Shown: positions 1 through 12,100 of the stretch, piece after piece
Layout of the letters: every line of letters starts with the position of its first letter
Position numbering within the stretch: position 1 is the stretch's first letter
Source of the DNA: Tethya wilhelma
Taxonomy: Eukaryota > Porifera > Demospongiae > Tethyida > Tethyidae
DNA length: 64,000 nt
Direction: 5' to 3'
Assembly: GCA_964030475.1 (NCBI GenBank)
Contig: CAXIPT010000002.1
Coordinates: 12,578,853 to 12,642,852 of the forward strand
Notes under the pieces: generated by a model
Told to the model about the DNA's origin: nothing
Seen by the model: only the letters and a program-made list of their open reading frames with translations
The model's database searches: none
Translations under genes and position numbers: made by a program

Positions 1-15
1 ATATTTTTTCAATAG

Positions 16-1825
16 GCTTGGATCACCATCAAGAGTGAAGATAACTGTCACTACCACTGTTGGTAACATAAACTTGCCAGTGAAGGTTGATTGTGATGAT
101 GAGCTTTATCAGACAGAATTGGGGTTTTTTTACAACAACTGCACTGCTCCTGGTGATCTACGGAAGGATGGCTACCCTGAGGCTTGTTATAGGACCTGGT
201 ATAACAGTCCATGTCATGATTGTTGGATACGTACCAGCAGTCCCACATTTTCAGATACTTTCATGTGGGCTGATGCTAATCACAAACTTGGTACCATCAG
301 TGAACTATTATTGAGTGACAATATAATAAATTCTCTATTAGCTATCGATTTTATTGGGATATTTCAATTTTATTTAGTATTACCATCAACGAACAACTTT
401 CCCAACAAAATATTAGCTTTAAGATTATTTTCTCACTATAACGGTTACAGTAACACTGCATCTGACCTAGAGCTATCATTGAACATAACTGAACTTGATT
501 TTATGCCTTGTGATCAAGATGTAGTTGACACAATGAGGCTACTATTAGTTTGGGTAAGTTATATACAGCATTCTACGGTAGATCAAATACTAAATTAATT
601 AGTATGTTGAAATATTTTGATCATTTACATGCAGACAAGAGCATATGCACGTGCTGACTATGAAAGCAAAACAATTGAAAGAGCTGAAAGTGATAGAGGA
701 GTGATCATTTCAACATGGATACAAACAGATTATAATCATTATGGTGATCCTGCCAGTCACTGGGGAAATGATATTGGTACTGTAGGGTACTATACAGCCA
801 AGTTTATCAACATTGTAATTTTTTCAATCTACTTTATTCTGAACTTTGTAACTTTGATGTGTGCATATTTTTTCCTTGAGAAGATCACACATCATTTTCT
901 CAAGAATTCTAATGACCACATGGTGAGTCACTTGTACTGGTCTCTTTCCTTCTTTGTTGGGCTTTTCAATACAGTAGTATTTCTTTGGAATATTTTAGCT
1001 GTAACTATATTATATTTAGAAGCTATACTTACTGAGAATAATTTTCTTTATCACATGCTATCAGTAAAACTTGCTTGTATTCTTATAACGTTAATTCTTG
1101 AGCTTGCTATTGCTTGGAAGGCCAGTAAGTCTGTCAGAGTTCCTGTGAATAAAATAGTGCTTTCTGTAAATATGTCTATTTGCACTTGGCCCTGCTTTAT
1201 TTGTTGTGTACCTTGTTTTGTAATCTGTCTCATGAAGCATTGCTGCTCTAATAGGTATGGTAGAATACTCCATACCATTGTTCTCTGTAATATTTTGTGG
1301 GTTATTCATCAATTAGTATCCACTGGTATTGCAGTTGTGTTTTTGGCTATCAATGATCCACCAGTGACATTGACTGTTCTCACATTGGCTATCTTACTGT
1401 TTATTTGTGTAATACTAATGATTTCCACCATGTTTAGAATCATAATTTTTGGACAAAGAAGTTATTGTAAGACTTTTTTCACTGTTTTGCTCAGTCTTAT
1501 CTTTTGGATAGGAATTATGTCTTTACTTATTGTCTCTACAATACTCTATTTAGCCTTTCTTGAGTATGGGTTAAACTACAGCTCTTTAGGTGGTTTAATT
1601 CTATCTGCTATTCCTCCCTCTATTATTTTTTTACTTGGGCTCTATTTCAAGAAACGATTCACTGACAGAGCCTCAGGCAATGGATCAAGTGGAACACTAC
1701 CAACTCAACAGACAAGTGACCCTGAAAGGCAACTAGGTACTGATACCCCTCAAGAGGTTATCACTCAAAGTGATGACAACCCTGCACACATAGTAGATGA
1801 GACTATACCACTGGTTCAGAGGTAA
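16..1825 (+). CDS. Unrecognised multi-pass membrane protein (5' partial)
   Basis: Two exons, 16-553 and 635-1825, join in phase 0 across an 81-bp GT-AG intron. The first exon is entered through an acceptor (CAATAG) at 10-15, so the N-terminus lies left of the window. Exon 1 reads as an extracellular or lumenal region with Cys and Asn-X-Ser/Thr sites. Exon 2 holds about eight hydrophobic spans between roughly 815 and 1655, with Cys-rich short loops, then a polar tail rich in Ser, Thr and Pro that ends at TAA 1823-1825. The order (ectodomain, several spans, cytosolic tail) resembles a receptor, but I see no 7TM signature, GPS or ion-channel motif and recognise no family. A poly(A) signal follows at 1951-1956. 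It is convergent with UBA3. Confidence is high that it is a gene, none is claimed for its function. Confidence 0.75.
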
Positions 1826-2156
1826 TTGAGACACTATAGGCTATGGTGTGAACAATAGTATGGATTATTTCTACGACTATACAATTATACTATGGAATGG
1901 TGTTGAGTTTGTGTTTGTTGTTTTTTTATTTTGCACAAAAAATCTTATGAAATAAAATAATGCTATAATATATAATTATAGTAATTTTGTTGAAGTTCTA
2001 ATGAATTGCTTACCATACTATGTTTTATATTGAACAGCAGTTTGAGCTATCACATTTAGAAAAAAAAATGTTTCAGTATGATTTCACTGTAGTCCAAACA
2101 CAACACACTCACTAACCTACCTGGCATGAGAGCTAGTCCTAGTTGAGTCATTCTAG
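1826..2156. other. Convergent intergenic spacer
   Basis: AT-rich spacer between two convergent genes. Apart from the poly(A) signal at 1951-1956 I see no open frame, repeat or RNA gene in it. Confidence 0.5.
1951..1956 (+). terminator. Poly(A) signal of the membrane-protein gene
   Basis: A canonical AATAAA lies 126 bp after the stop codon in an A/T-rich stretch, the expected place for 3' end formation. Confidence 0.6.
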
Positions 2157-4828
2157 CTATTCCATGTCATAAATGTACTTGACAATAACTGTTACTGGTT
2201 TGGGAGTTGTCACATCAGCAACCACTATCTCATGACCATCGGTCACCCCAAGCTCTGGAGAAGACATCATGAAGAAAGATACATATTTTATAGTTGTTGG
2301 TAGCATTTGAGACTTATGACCACTTACCCATCATCCGTTTCTTAAGATTGGCTTTAGTTGCTCTCTCCATTGCTTCTAGAGTCTAAACAACAGGTAATAC
2401 AATCACATCTATTCACACAAAGACTAGGTTAACTTACTGGCATATAAAGTGTCTTATTTCTACCTTCAATGACAGTAGTAAGTGATGGCGATTTCATTAA
2501 ACTACAGATAAGAGGTATACATCATGCATTGATCAGGATCTATTTCAAGCATTGAGAATAGTAGTCTGAACTTACAATGTTCTATTCTCACAGAGATAGT
2601 CATAGAGCTCTTGGAGTGTGGCATCAGCAGCAAATGTAACAGTGATAGGTCGGGTGGAACAGGAAGGACAGTCATCCTGCATGGATGAACAGTGGGCACT
2701 AATAAGAATCATTTACTCAGAGCTAGTGCTTTGGATACTTGCATGCAGGCAACAAATATTTCTAGTCCAGGAGCCTGGACATGCATGGTGGTTATGTTGT
2801 TATGTAGGTTATCATACCTTCTTCTCAGCTTCAAATGTGTAGCTATACACTCCATCAGTATCATTGAATACCATGTAGTTTTGGAGTGGCTTACTGCAAC
2901 TACATTACAGGGTAAGACAAAAGAATGAGAATATCGCAGACTGTTACTTTTTTTGTATTATTATACCAATACCTTGTTGCAAGCTTAAATGCTTCAGTAG
3001 CACAGGCAGCTGAACAAAGAAAAAAAAAAAATTAAAAACAAACACACATGCACCAAAGACAATAAGCAAATGAAAATGATAGCTTAAAATTTGACTATCA
3101 CATATACCTGCTATCACTGCATTGGTGGATGCTACAGCTGGAATAATGTGCTTCACAACACCTGAAAAGGAATACAGCAGTAGCACTCTGAAATAGATAA
3201 TTCTTTTGTCTACTGAGGTTTCTTTACATACCTTGGGTCAATCTGTAGTTGACTCCTTGGATGCCATACTCATCTGCTCTCTCTTGTGCCTTCTCAAATA
3301 TCCACACAATATGATCAGGGTTATCCCCATCAATAGCCACACCATCTGATTGCAAAATTGACAACATTCATATATAGCACGTAAACAAATAGACATGGGA
3401 ACACACACAAACGCACCTCCAAATGGTTTTTCTTTTGGCCATTGTAACAGTCGAACATACTCAATGCAATGCTGTGGTAGTCGTGGCTTAGATGCAATGG
3501 TACACAATGGGTAGGTCACCTACAGGATTGAATCATAAAATTTAAACAATAAACAAACCCACAGAATCTCAGCACTTGCTTGGGGAGGGTAAAGGTCAAG
3601 GGTACAATCCACACAAGCTGTGAGACCAGGAATAATGACACGAGCATTGCCCTTGAAACCTGCACAGGGAGGTTTTCAAGTTTGATATACTATCGTTATT
3701 ATGGATCGGTCGCACAGCAAGTCAATAGTTGACAGTGTTAGCTCTACCCCTCCATACCTTCTGTCCCTCCATCAATGATAGGGATGATGGAGGATTGGTC
3801 CATTTGACCATCATCATCATATCTCAGCAGACTCAACTGGAGACAGAGAAAGGTGATTATCATTACCAACACATGAATGCATATAATGAACATACAACAC
3901 CACAATACAGTGAATTGAGTGTGTATTCTCTCTATATAAAGCACATGTAAGCATCGCATCTCTTACCACCATTCCATTCATCCATCTCCTAGCAACTATA
4001 GAGTCCAGTCCACAGACAATGATATGAAACTCTAAGGGAGAAAGGTCATCATTATGAAATTAAACAATGTACAAGTTACCCATATACTCTGACTCACGTT
4101 GATAGAACTCAGGCCCATAATCCTGAATCTTACAATAATGTCTTGAATTTGATGTCAAGGAATAAAAGTTCTATATATCAACAAATTGGGTGATTCACAA
4201 TTTCACAGTAATTCATACACAACCATCAGGATACGGTGTTACTTGGCAACCAGGAATACGCTTATTGATGAAATCTGCTGCAACTTGAACCTTGGGTTTA
4301 CCAATATCTGTCGGTCTGTACAACACAGTCAAAGACATGCACTGATGTACATGGTTACCGTATACAATAAATATGTGTTACTATACCTGAAGAGGAACTG
4401 TCTGTTGAGATTTGAGAGATCAATAGTGTCCATGTCAATGCAGTGAATCTGAGTGAACCCTAATAAACCCTATGAGGAGAGGCACAAATGAAAGAACACA
4501 ATTTTGGATGCACTGGGACAAATTCTAACTTACCAAGTCCTTCAAGAGCTCACAGCCCAGACCACCAGCACCTATTACCAGGATCTGACACACACCACGA
4601 ATGAAGTCCAAGGTCTTTGTAAAAATATATACATGAATGGCATGGCAGTGACTGTGCATATTTTTCCCCCCAGAATGTGATGCCATAGATAATATACTCC
4701 GGCTATAGCCGGAGTATATTATCTATGGTGATGCTTACTTCTTCGCTTGGTTCAAAGTCAGGATGAGCCAGAGGGCTACCTCGTGATAACAGGAACTGTA
4801 AGTGGTCCCATCTTCCTCTCCCCGCCAT
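2157..4828 (-). CDS. UBA3: NEDD8-activating enzyme E1 catalytic subunit
   Basis: Complete gene of 17 exons, about 434 residues (human UBA3 is 463). It adenylates NEDD8 and carries it as a thioester on the catalytic Cys before passing it to the E2, working as a heterodimer with NAE1/APPBP1. Exon 1 (4739-4828) starts [10 protein letters not shown]. The nucleotide-binding motif [10 protein letters not shown] is in exon 2 (4534-4614). NRQFLFR closes exon 3 (4387-4469). The catalytic-Cys region ([17 protein letters not shown]) is in exon 8 (3580-3659). The conserved blocks [16 protein letters not shown] (3417-3519) and [16 protein letters not shown] (3108-3161) follow. The last exons encode the C-terminal ubiquitin-like fold that docks the E2, ending at TAG 2157-2159. 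Every exon junction I checked keeps phase. The intron after exon 8 has a GC donor (GCAAGT). Intron 1 contains a perfect 46-bp palindrome. Confidence 0.95.
4683..4728. repeat. Perfect 46-bp palindrome in UBA3 intron 1
   Basis: Two 21-bp arms with exact complementarity flank a TATA centre that is itself palindromic, so all 46 bp are self-complementary. It lies just inside the donor end of UBA3 intron 1 (4615-4738). No target duplication is evident. It could be a tiny foldback element, or a hairpin in the pre-mRNA that brings the splice donor into a stem-proximal position. Confidence 0.85.
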
Positions 4829-5027
4829 TTCAAGAGTGTCAGAGGATGCGATGAAGAAGAAGATCAGCTATATAGCTGCTGCAATATACGTCTTTTGCTT
4901 ACAAAATTAATTTAGTGTTAAAAGAGTTAAATTTAAATTTTTATAGGCGGGAAATTCAAAGTATACACTATGAGAGCACAACTCAACAAAGATGACAAGA
5001 GCAAGGAGGAATAAGTGCAAGTTCTGT

Positions 5028-8000
5028 TCACAATCCAAAATGTTCATTCACAGCATCAATGAGGTCTTGTTTCTTTCCCACAGCTTTCTTCCCCACTGAC
5101 TTGAGATACTCCTTCAGTTCAGCCACCTTCAACGACGAGAGCTGATAGGGGGATACATTAAACATGAGAATTCTAAAGGCAAACACAACAGCTGCCTGTT
5201 ACTATAGCAAGAGGGGAGCCTGAGAACAAGGCTAGTCTGTGTATACATAGATACATGGTGTTTGTGTCTTGTCAAGATAAAGAGACTCTGGGAATGGTCA
5301 ATGGGTGGTCACTCCCATATACGTTCTGTTACATAATATAATACTTTTACACTGAAATTGCGACCACAATTGCACACCCTTACATGCTCACGGGAGAGGT
5401 AAGGGTCTGGATAGCCAATGTCAAGAAGACAAGCTATTATCAGAAGTACAGCCATGTATGATGTACCTTTCCACTCTTAGCCATGGCTTCAACATCCATC
5501 GGGCCACTGTCAGTCTTGGCTCTCTTACTGGCCCCTCCTCCTCCAGCTGCTGCAGCAGGCTACAGAGAAAGGAAAGGAAAATAATATATGCAATCACTTG
5601 TGCCAGTTACAATGAACAGTAGATAATACAGTCTGGACATAATTATAGTTATCCCCACTGTTGTACAATCATGACTGAGAGTAAATAAAAGATTTGCTCA
5701 AACACTCAATGAATCATTGATGTTGCAAGTTCAAAGACAGTGAAACTGCTAAAGTAACTGCACACATTGATACACACACAACCAACATCAGCAACTAGAA
5801 AACCATATGACATACTTACTACTACAAACATGTACTCGTGGGTGAATTAAAGGGTGGTATCACTATGATATAGAAGTCCAGTTTCAAGAATTAATGTATA
5901 GCCACAGTCATTCAGACTTTTGCATATATTTGCCACTTACATGTATTCATCATGCTTGCTCTATCTGCCCACAAGAGATTGTATGGTAAGCAATGTACAC
6001 ACACACAAAGAGCATTTCAGTACAAGCTTAAAAGCCAAAGAGCATCAACGACAAGAGTCTGGCCAAGCTTTTATGGCAAAGAGAGAGAAACTGAATGTGC
6101 ATTAAGCAATCTGTTCAAGACAGCTCTGGTAAACATGAGGTTGCATGCAGACAAATGGATAGAGATATGAGACATGACCCTACAATTAATTGTTTATTAG
6201 TGGTCTGCTAGTGTACATGTATTACAACACTGATCATTATCTCATTCCCATGCTGCTGGTGGTCTGGGAATGGGATTAATGCTTCTGATCATCAGATGAG
6301 CTGATATAAAAGCAAGCGTCCACTCTTAGTCTATACATTTAACACCAAGGGGAAAAAACTTGTATCACTAGAAGGACAATTTGGATCTCAAACTGCCTAC
6401 AGCAACCAACTGAGATGGTGGTAGCAGTTCTTTTAATCACTGCTGCAGTTTTCCTGCACATTGGCGAAGGTGCTAGTTCATACCCACTCCAAAACTGCAG
6501 CCTCAATTTTAATTTCGAGAACGAATGTGTCACCAAAGATGAGGTCCAGGGTCTGATCCATCTGGAGATGGAGTCAATGCAGGAGACAATGGAGACAATA
6601 ATGAACAGCGTCAATGAGCTGAGGAACAATACCGCTCAACTCCTAGAACACCCAGAACCCTCGTACATACCAGCATGTGGTGGGCCAGGATGGAGACAGG
6701 TGGCCTTTGTGGACATGACCCATGGCAGTTCCAGCTGTCCTTCTGGACTCAAGTTCACTCAATACCCCAACAACAAGAGGACGTGTGGACGAGCCCACAC
6801 CAACAGTGGAGACTGCTCTTCAACAAAATTTAGCACTGGCGGTGATCGTTACACCAAAGTCTGTGGAATGCTTGCAGGATATCAGGTGGGAGAGACGAGT
6901 GCTTTCCACGGGCATCTGACCAGCTCCCAGACACTGGAAGGCTGGTACGTGGATGGGGTGAGCATCACACACGGAGCTCCCGGCAGTCGGCAGCACATCT
7001 GGACCTACGCAGCAGGCTACACTGACCGAGATGACAATAGGTACTCAACCGAACAGTGCCCGTGTGATGTCGCCAACACTCGCGTAGTGTCTCCATCGTT
7101 CGTTGGCAGTGACTACTTCTGTGAGAGTGCTACAGACAGGTCGTGGGGGCCGAGCTGGTACGGGGAGTTCTTTCCTGGTGACCCCCTCTGGGATGGACAG
7201 GGGTGCAAGCCCACCAGCACCTGCTGTCAGTTCAATAGGCCTCCGTGGTTCACTAAGACCCTTCCTGGCTCTACAACCAACGATATCGAGCTACGAATAT
7301 GCACACAAAGGTCTGGCACCTCCGAGGATACTGCTCTGGAACGGATTGAACTTTACATTATGTAGCTGACTCAAGAGAGCGATCTCTGTCAGTGGTATAT
7401 AAAAATGTTGCTATTAGAGAACACATTAGAACTATAGGAATGCTAGCACTGAGAGACTCAACAGACTTGGATTAGAAATAGGCGTAGAAAATTGCATGAG
7501 GAGAAATTTTATGCTATGTGTGTGTAAATTTTTAATGCTATTTCACATTCATCATAATGTTATGTACATTCATAGTGCATACAGTACTAAATACTGCAAC
7601 TTACTTTGCGTTTGGCTGTACGTTTCTTCTCAGGGTCATAGTCGGGAGGATAAACGAGTTCCTTAAACTGGTCTAACAGGTTTCCAGCTCGTCTGGTGAT
7701 CCGATCCTCATCTGGCTCCGTCAGATCAGTAATCTCCTCAACAGACTCATACTCCAGTGCTATGGCTTCCAGATGACGGAAGTGCTTCTGTAAGGCTACC
7801 ATCATCATCGTTGACGGTGTATGTGTGTGTGTAATTTCGATTTACAAATCATAATTCTTTAGCAGTAGCTTTATACATACTGTACAAGCCTATTCCATTC
7901 AACACCTTGTACATACGTACTGATATGCTTGAGATCGAATCATATTAATCCACAAAACTATTCATACATGTACTGAGCAAACAACTGGTAATGCGTACGT

Positions 8001-10861
8001 ACCAGGATTCTCAAAGCCATCACTTTGAAAATTGAAAGTGAGCTTCTTGATAATCTCCTTGGCCTTGTCGATCTGCTCAACAGAAGCTAAGAAAACAAAA
8101 GGAGAAATAGTTCAAGTTAGAACCCATTCCTCCAGGCAGGTGAATGACAGAGGCATTGCAGCATACCTTTAGGGTGCTCTCCATAGTCAACATTCCTCAG
8201 CTCTTCAGCAAACGGTAGAAAGACAACGTGGAAACCAGGAGCTGACACCTGGATACTGTTCTCATCCAACTCCTCTTTCTGTGAGATCATAACATGTCAG
8301 TGAGGATCCACACAAAACACACAACTACTGTATAAACACACACTGATCTAGCTATAGCAGCTACAGCAGCTACAGCATGCAGCTACAGCTAGTAAACTGA
8401 CCTGAGGCACAAGAGCTACAAACCTAGGAGGTGCATTGGAAGTGGGGGTGTAACGACAGATTGCTATCACATCTCTTGCCAGACAACGATCAAGCAAAGC
8501 AGAAAACAATCGACTACTTCCATTGATCTCCTGTGGAACACGTACCAGAACAGACCAGATTCTAAATAAAGCACACCATACTTACATGCAGTCATGCAAC
8601 TATACACCACTCACACTTTCATCAGGATATATAAAGCTGGAAGGTTTGATGTACATGTGTCTCTTGAGTTTGGAACGAGGCTTGAACCCCATGAGAGTCA
8701 GTCCTAGTAGAGGAGAAGAACTCATGCACTTTTTGAGGCATACATGTAGATGCAGTTCAGCTCACCTCTGTCACTAAGTTTCTTCATTTCTGTGACCTCT
8801 TCTTTCTCAAAGATGACCTTTTCTCCTCCAAACTCTTGATAGTACTTGATGTCAGTGGGCATCAGCTCAGCACCAGTGTCCTAGCACACAGCATACAAAC
8901 AATAGCCACGATCATAAAGATAATTTGATACAATGCTTACATTACACAGCATCTTGGTCTGAGTCTTCAGCTCCTCATTGGTTCTCTGGTCCAAGCGTAC
9001 AAAGCTTGGCTTCTTGGCTTCCCTCACAAGACAATAACTACATGACAGCAAAGTATATAAAAGCATTTTTTATCGATGTAACAATGAGCCCTGCTTACAC
9101 TCCAACACCTAGATCCAGCCCAGGTCCTAAACTGAGAGAGATCCTTTGCATAGCACGTTTCTTGAACTCCTTGGAGCGCACCCTGTGCACATATCAATGA
9201 GTGAATGTTGACACCACATAGGGCACAGCAAACAGAAATAAATTATGCAATGATAATGATGGCCAAAGTGAGTGTAGCACCTGGTTAGAAGTTCTTCAAA
9301 CTTCTCCGATGGATTTGGAAGTAAAGTTACATCATCATCTCCAGTGGAAATGACATCCTACAACATATCAGGAAGAAATGAATGGGGAGCATACAGTAAT
9401 AGTCACCGCAAATTCCAATGATCTACCGAGTGGTGGTATCCTTACCTGATAAAATGCTGAGACATTGAAAGAGCTCCCTATGTGCATTAGGTCGATTTCA
9501 ACACCATTCTCAAGAAGGTCCTAATACATGATTGTGAATAAGTGTAGCTAAATATACAGCACCTGTACTCATATTAGGCAAGAGAGTGTATTCATATCAT
9601 GTACCTTGGCCTTGGTCTTGGCCTGCCTCTGGAGGGAGGGGCTAGTGATGTGAGGGTTGTCGTTGTTGGTGAAGAGAAGAATCCTCTTATGACTGTTCTT
9701 GGCCGCCCTGGAGTGAAAATTTCAACATCAACATCACCAGTCATACACATAATGTGCAATTATCCTTGCAAACAAGGCCTTCCCAAACCTCATTCCTAGC
9801 TATAAATGAGAGGGGGGTATTCCTAACTTTGCTGACTGCTAAGCAAAGGGAATCAAAGTGGGGGAGCCTAGCACACAAGGTTGATGTGTGCTTGACACAG
9901 CTCTTCAGTAGAGCAGCCCAAAAGGCTATGCTACACGTACAATCGTAATAAGCTAAGGTTACTCAAAGGCTGTGTTTATTCTTACCCAGTGGAGAGCATA
10001 GAGGAGCAGGTCCAGAGCACATCACTCAGAGAGTAGGCATCGCAGTGACCGTACTTGGTGTCAAAGTCGTCAAAATCATCAGCTACAAGGCCAGGGCAAC
10101 AAATGTGCACAATGTGTGGTATATAGTGGCAACACTTTAACGTACATACAACAACATGCAACTCACTGGTCAACATCTCTTCAATCTCTTTGATACGAGG
10201 TGCATCAGGTGTATCTAACTCCTATCAGCAAAACAATTTTAACTGAACAAACTTATATTGTTGCAGCAGGCATATTGAATCAAGCTATATCTAGTTCACA
10301 GCAACCTTTGCTGTACCATGTGTAAAAAAATATGCATTTCATTTAGGGCAATGTCAAGTCTATAGATATACCTTGTTGGGCACAATGAACAGATGCGATA
10401 AAAACTATTGTGAACTAGGATAAATGCTGACTAGCTACATGGCTCACCTGAAGGATGTAGACATGTTTAAAGTCATTTGGATTCTTATGCTTGTCCTGTG
10501 GGGAAAAAAAGAAAAGTATATCAGTTGTGGCAGTGACAGCATGGGGGCGGAGCTTGGAGGTGACGGAGGACTTACGGTGCCAAAGAAAACCACTGCAACC
10601 GAATCCTTATCATTACTGATGATCTTATTCAACAGAACACTCTTCACACACTGTTGAAATATGCAGCATAGATTAATTTAGATTGGTGAACAACACACAG
10701 TAATAAAAAAAGGCGTATGTACCACATCATCACTTACCTTCATACAAAGTTCAAAGGGCACTTCTCCATCCCCACTCCTGCTGAACATACCTTGGGTAGA
10801 GTCAATGAGGAGGATGAGAGAATCTTTGGAGGTGGAGTATTGCTGGTGTGTGTGTGTGTGT

Positions 10862-10908
<47 letters not shown>

Positions 10909-11404
10909 TTTGTTTGTTTTCCATTGCCTAGCTACTCTATTGTTACCTCCACCCATTCAGTAACAGGCAATTAGCCTAAAAGCTTGCTAGCCAGACTCTC
11001 CACAAAAAATGGGTGGTCTGGCTAGTCACACTAGGGTTAGTCTGGGCACCAGACCCTTCCTTTCTAGCTTTTCTTTCCCTTTTCCCCCCGCCTATTCCCC
11101 ACCCCCCTAAAACCTAGCAAGAAAGGGTCTGGTGTCCAGACTACACTAGGGTCACAGGGGGTCAATGGCAAACAGACTAGTTGCATGCCCTAAGAGGGGG
11201 GCACTCGATATATGCAACTATAATGTGCGCATGTGTGACCATCTACCATGACCTGCATGGATGATGGCACTGATTGCTCAGTCATACAACACCACCATAG
11301 TACTTAGTCTGGCTAGTACTCACTTTGGAAGGGTCAAATTCATTGTCTTCATCTTCATCCTGGTCATCTCCCCAACCTCCCCCCCACGTTCCCCACGTGG
11401 ACAT
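5028..11404 (-). CDS. XRCC6: Ku70, DNA double-strand-break end-binding subunit
   Basis: Complete gene of about 19 exons. Ku70 pairs with Ku80 to ring broken DNA ends and recruit the nonhomologous end-joining machinery. The start at 11404 gives [14 protein letters not shown] and an acidic N-terminus, as in animal Ku70. The vWA domain follows ([17 protein letters not shown], 10738-10842; [15 protein letters not shown], 9604-9707). The beta-barrel/DNA-ring region includes [18 protein letters not shown] (8604-8702) and [19 protein letters not shown] (8402-8530). The C-terminal arm has [15 protein letters not shown] (7605-7795). A Gly/Ala-rich linker with a KRAK basic patch (5467-5559) and a SAP DNA-binding motif (5028-5141, ending TGA 5028-5030) finish it. 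The intron 5560-7604 is over 2 kb and holds a separate gene on the opposite strand. Intron 1 (10843-11323) contains a microsatellite and dispersed repeats. Confidence 0.95.
6305..6312 (+). promoter_or_regulatory. TATA box of the nested secreted-protein gene
   Basis: TATAAAAG sits 103 bp before the ATG at 6415, inside the Ku70 intron, and is the best core-promoter match nearby. It supports independent transcription of the nested gene. Confidence 0.55.
6415..7365 (+). CDS. Secreted Cys-rich protein nested in a Ku70 intron
   Basis: Intronless 316-residue frame on the strand opposite Ku70, entirely within the 5560-7604 intron. Residues 1-20 form a signal peptide ([19 protein letters not shown]). 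A short acidic helical, likely oligomerising, stretch with repeated METM-type heptads spans about 45-75. From about residue 88 a compact domain starts [19 protein letters not shown] and contains [22 protein letters not shown] and about a dozen Cys, probably disulfide-bonded. I associate this GWR-xVA / VDGVSxTHG / RQHIW pattern with uncharacterised secreted proteins of sponges and cnidarians that sit after a coiled-coil stalk, in a way that recalls collectin- or ficolin-like layouts. That is recollection, not a search. Ligand and function are unknown. Confidence 0.8.
   Translation: MVVAVLLITAAVFLHIGEGASSYPLQNCSLNFNFENECVTKDEVQGLIHLEMESMQETMETIMNSVNELRNNTAQLLEHPEPSYIPACGGPGWRQVAFVDMTHGSSSCPSGLKFTQYPNNKRTCGRAHTNSGDCSSTKFSTGGDRYTKVCGMLAGYQVGETSAFHGHLTSSQTLEGWYVDGVSITHGAPGSRQHIWTYAAGYTDRDDNRYSTEQCPCDVANTRVVSPSFVGSDYFCESATDRSWGPSWYGEFFPGDPLWDGQGCKPTSTCCQFNRPPWFTKTLPGSTTNDIELRICTQRSGTSEDTALERIELYIM
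10849..10908. repeat. (GT)n microsatellite in Ku70 intron 1
   Basis: Long GT run followed by GTTT units, adjacent to the acceptor of Ku70 exon 2. On the Ku70 strand it reads as a CA tract. Confidence 0.9.
10913..11195. repeat. Composite dispersed repeat with internal hairpin
   Basis: 10913-10975 is the reverse complement of part of the element at 24888-25013 (shared TTTAGGCTAATTGCC-type core). 11152-11195 matches the other end of that element in direct orientation (GTCACAGGGGGTCAA, CTAGTTGCATGCCCT). Between them lies a hairpin whose arms (about 11036-11075 and 11108-11145) share TAGTCTGG-CACCAGACCCTT. The simplest reading is a rearranged copy of one short element that has taken in another. 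Confidence 0.6.
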
Positions 11405-12100
11405 CGTCAAAATAAGTTGGAACCAGAGTTGGAACAGCAAGCAGAGAATGAGTGAAGCTAGCTGGCTTGCAAACGCAAGTTCACAGAGCGCCAATTTGAA
11501 TCAAATAAAGGTAAGGATCGTTTTTGGGCTGGTGAATTCAAATGACGACCTTTTCCACACACAAAAAGTCTGCGTTATTTGGAAATTCAAATGCTATTAC
11601 TTTGTGCATACCTGGCTGCTCTTCTTAGGAGGTGAATACTTTCTTAGATTACCATAATATAGCAACTTAGCAAGGCAAGTAAACCTGCCTCCAAATGACT
11701 GAGATGTGTGTTTTGCTTCAGTATCAAACAGGCCAGCTATAAAACTTGCAGCACTGATACATGCACACACTCAAATGTGATTTGTAGAATTATGAAAAAA
11801 TGAGAGCAAAAAAATATTGGAAATATAATGAGACACAAGAATGGCTAAATTGTAAAAAGCAAGTAAGCAAGATGGAATGGCTGTTAGAGTGTGTAAGGAA
11901 TTCTTCCTGTGGGCAAATGAGGGCCTCAATATGGAAAGAGGACGTTACATGCAGCCCGGGCCATACAGAAAGAATTCTGCACACACTCTAACAGCCATTC
12001 AATCTTGTTTGCTTTCTTTTTATGATTTAGGCATTCCTGTGTTTCATTACATTTCCAATGTTTTTTTTTTAACTTGTTGCAAATTAGAATCGTCTTTTTT
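11405..12100. other. Spacer upstream of Ku70, mostly a foldback element
   Basis: Holds the Ku70 promoter side (11405 on) and then the foldback element at 11816-12059. No gene is supported here. Confidence 0.5.
11816..12059. mobile_element. Foldback/MITE-like element with ~90-bp inverted arms
   Basis: The left arm (11816-11906) and right arm (about 11969-12059) are inverted copies with roughly 85-90% identity by eye. Both contain GGCTGTTAGAGTGTGT next to GAATTCTT, and both ends start ATTGGAAAT. A/T homopolymers flank both ends, so a target duplication cannot be defined. The ~60-bp centre is unique. There is no coding capacity, which fits a non-autonomous DNA element. Confidence 0.75.

Noticed and set aside
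5920..6170. Two overlapping + frames upstream of the nested secreted gene
   Set aside because: Short, overlapping in different frames, no signal peptide or splice support.
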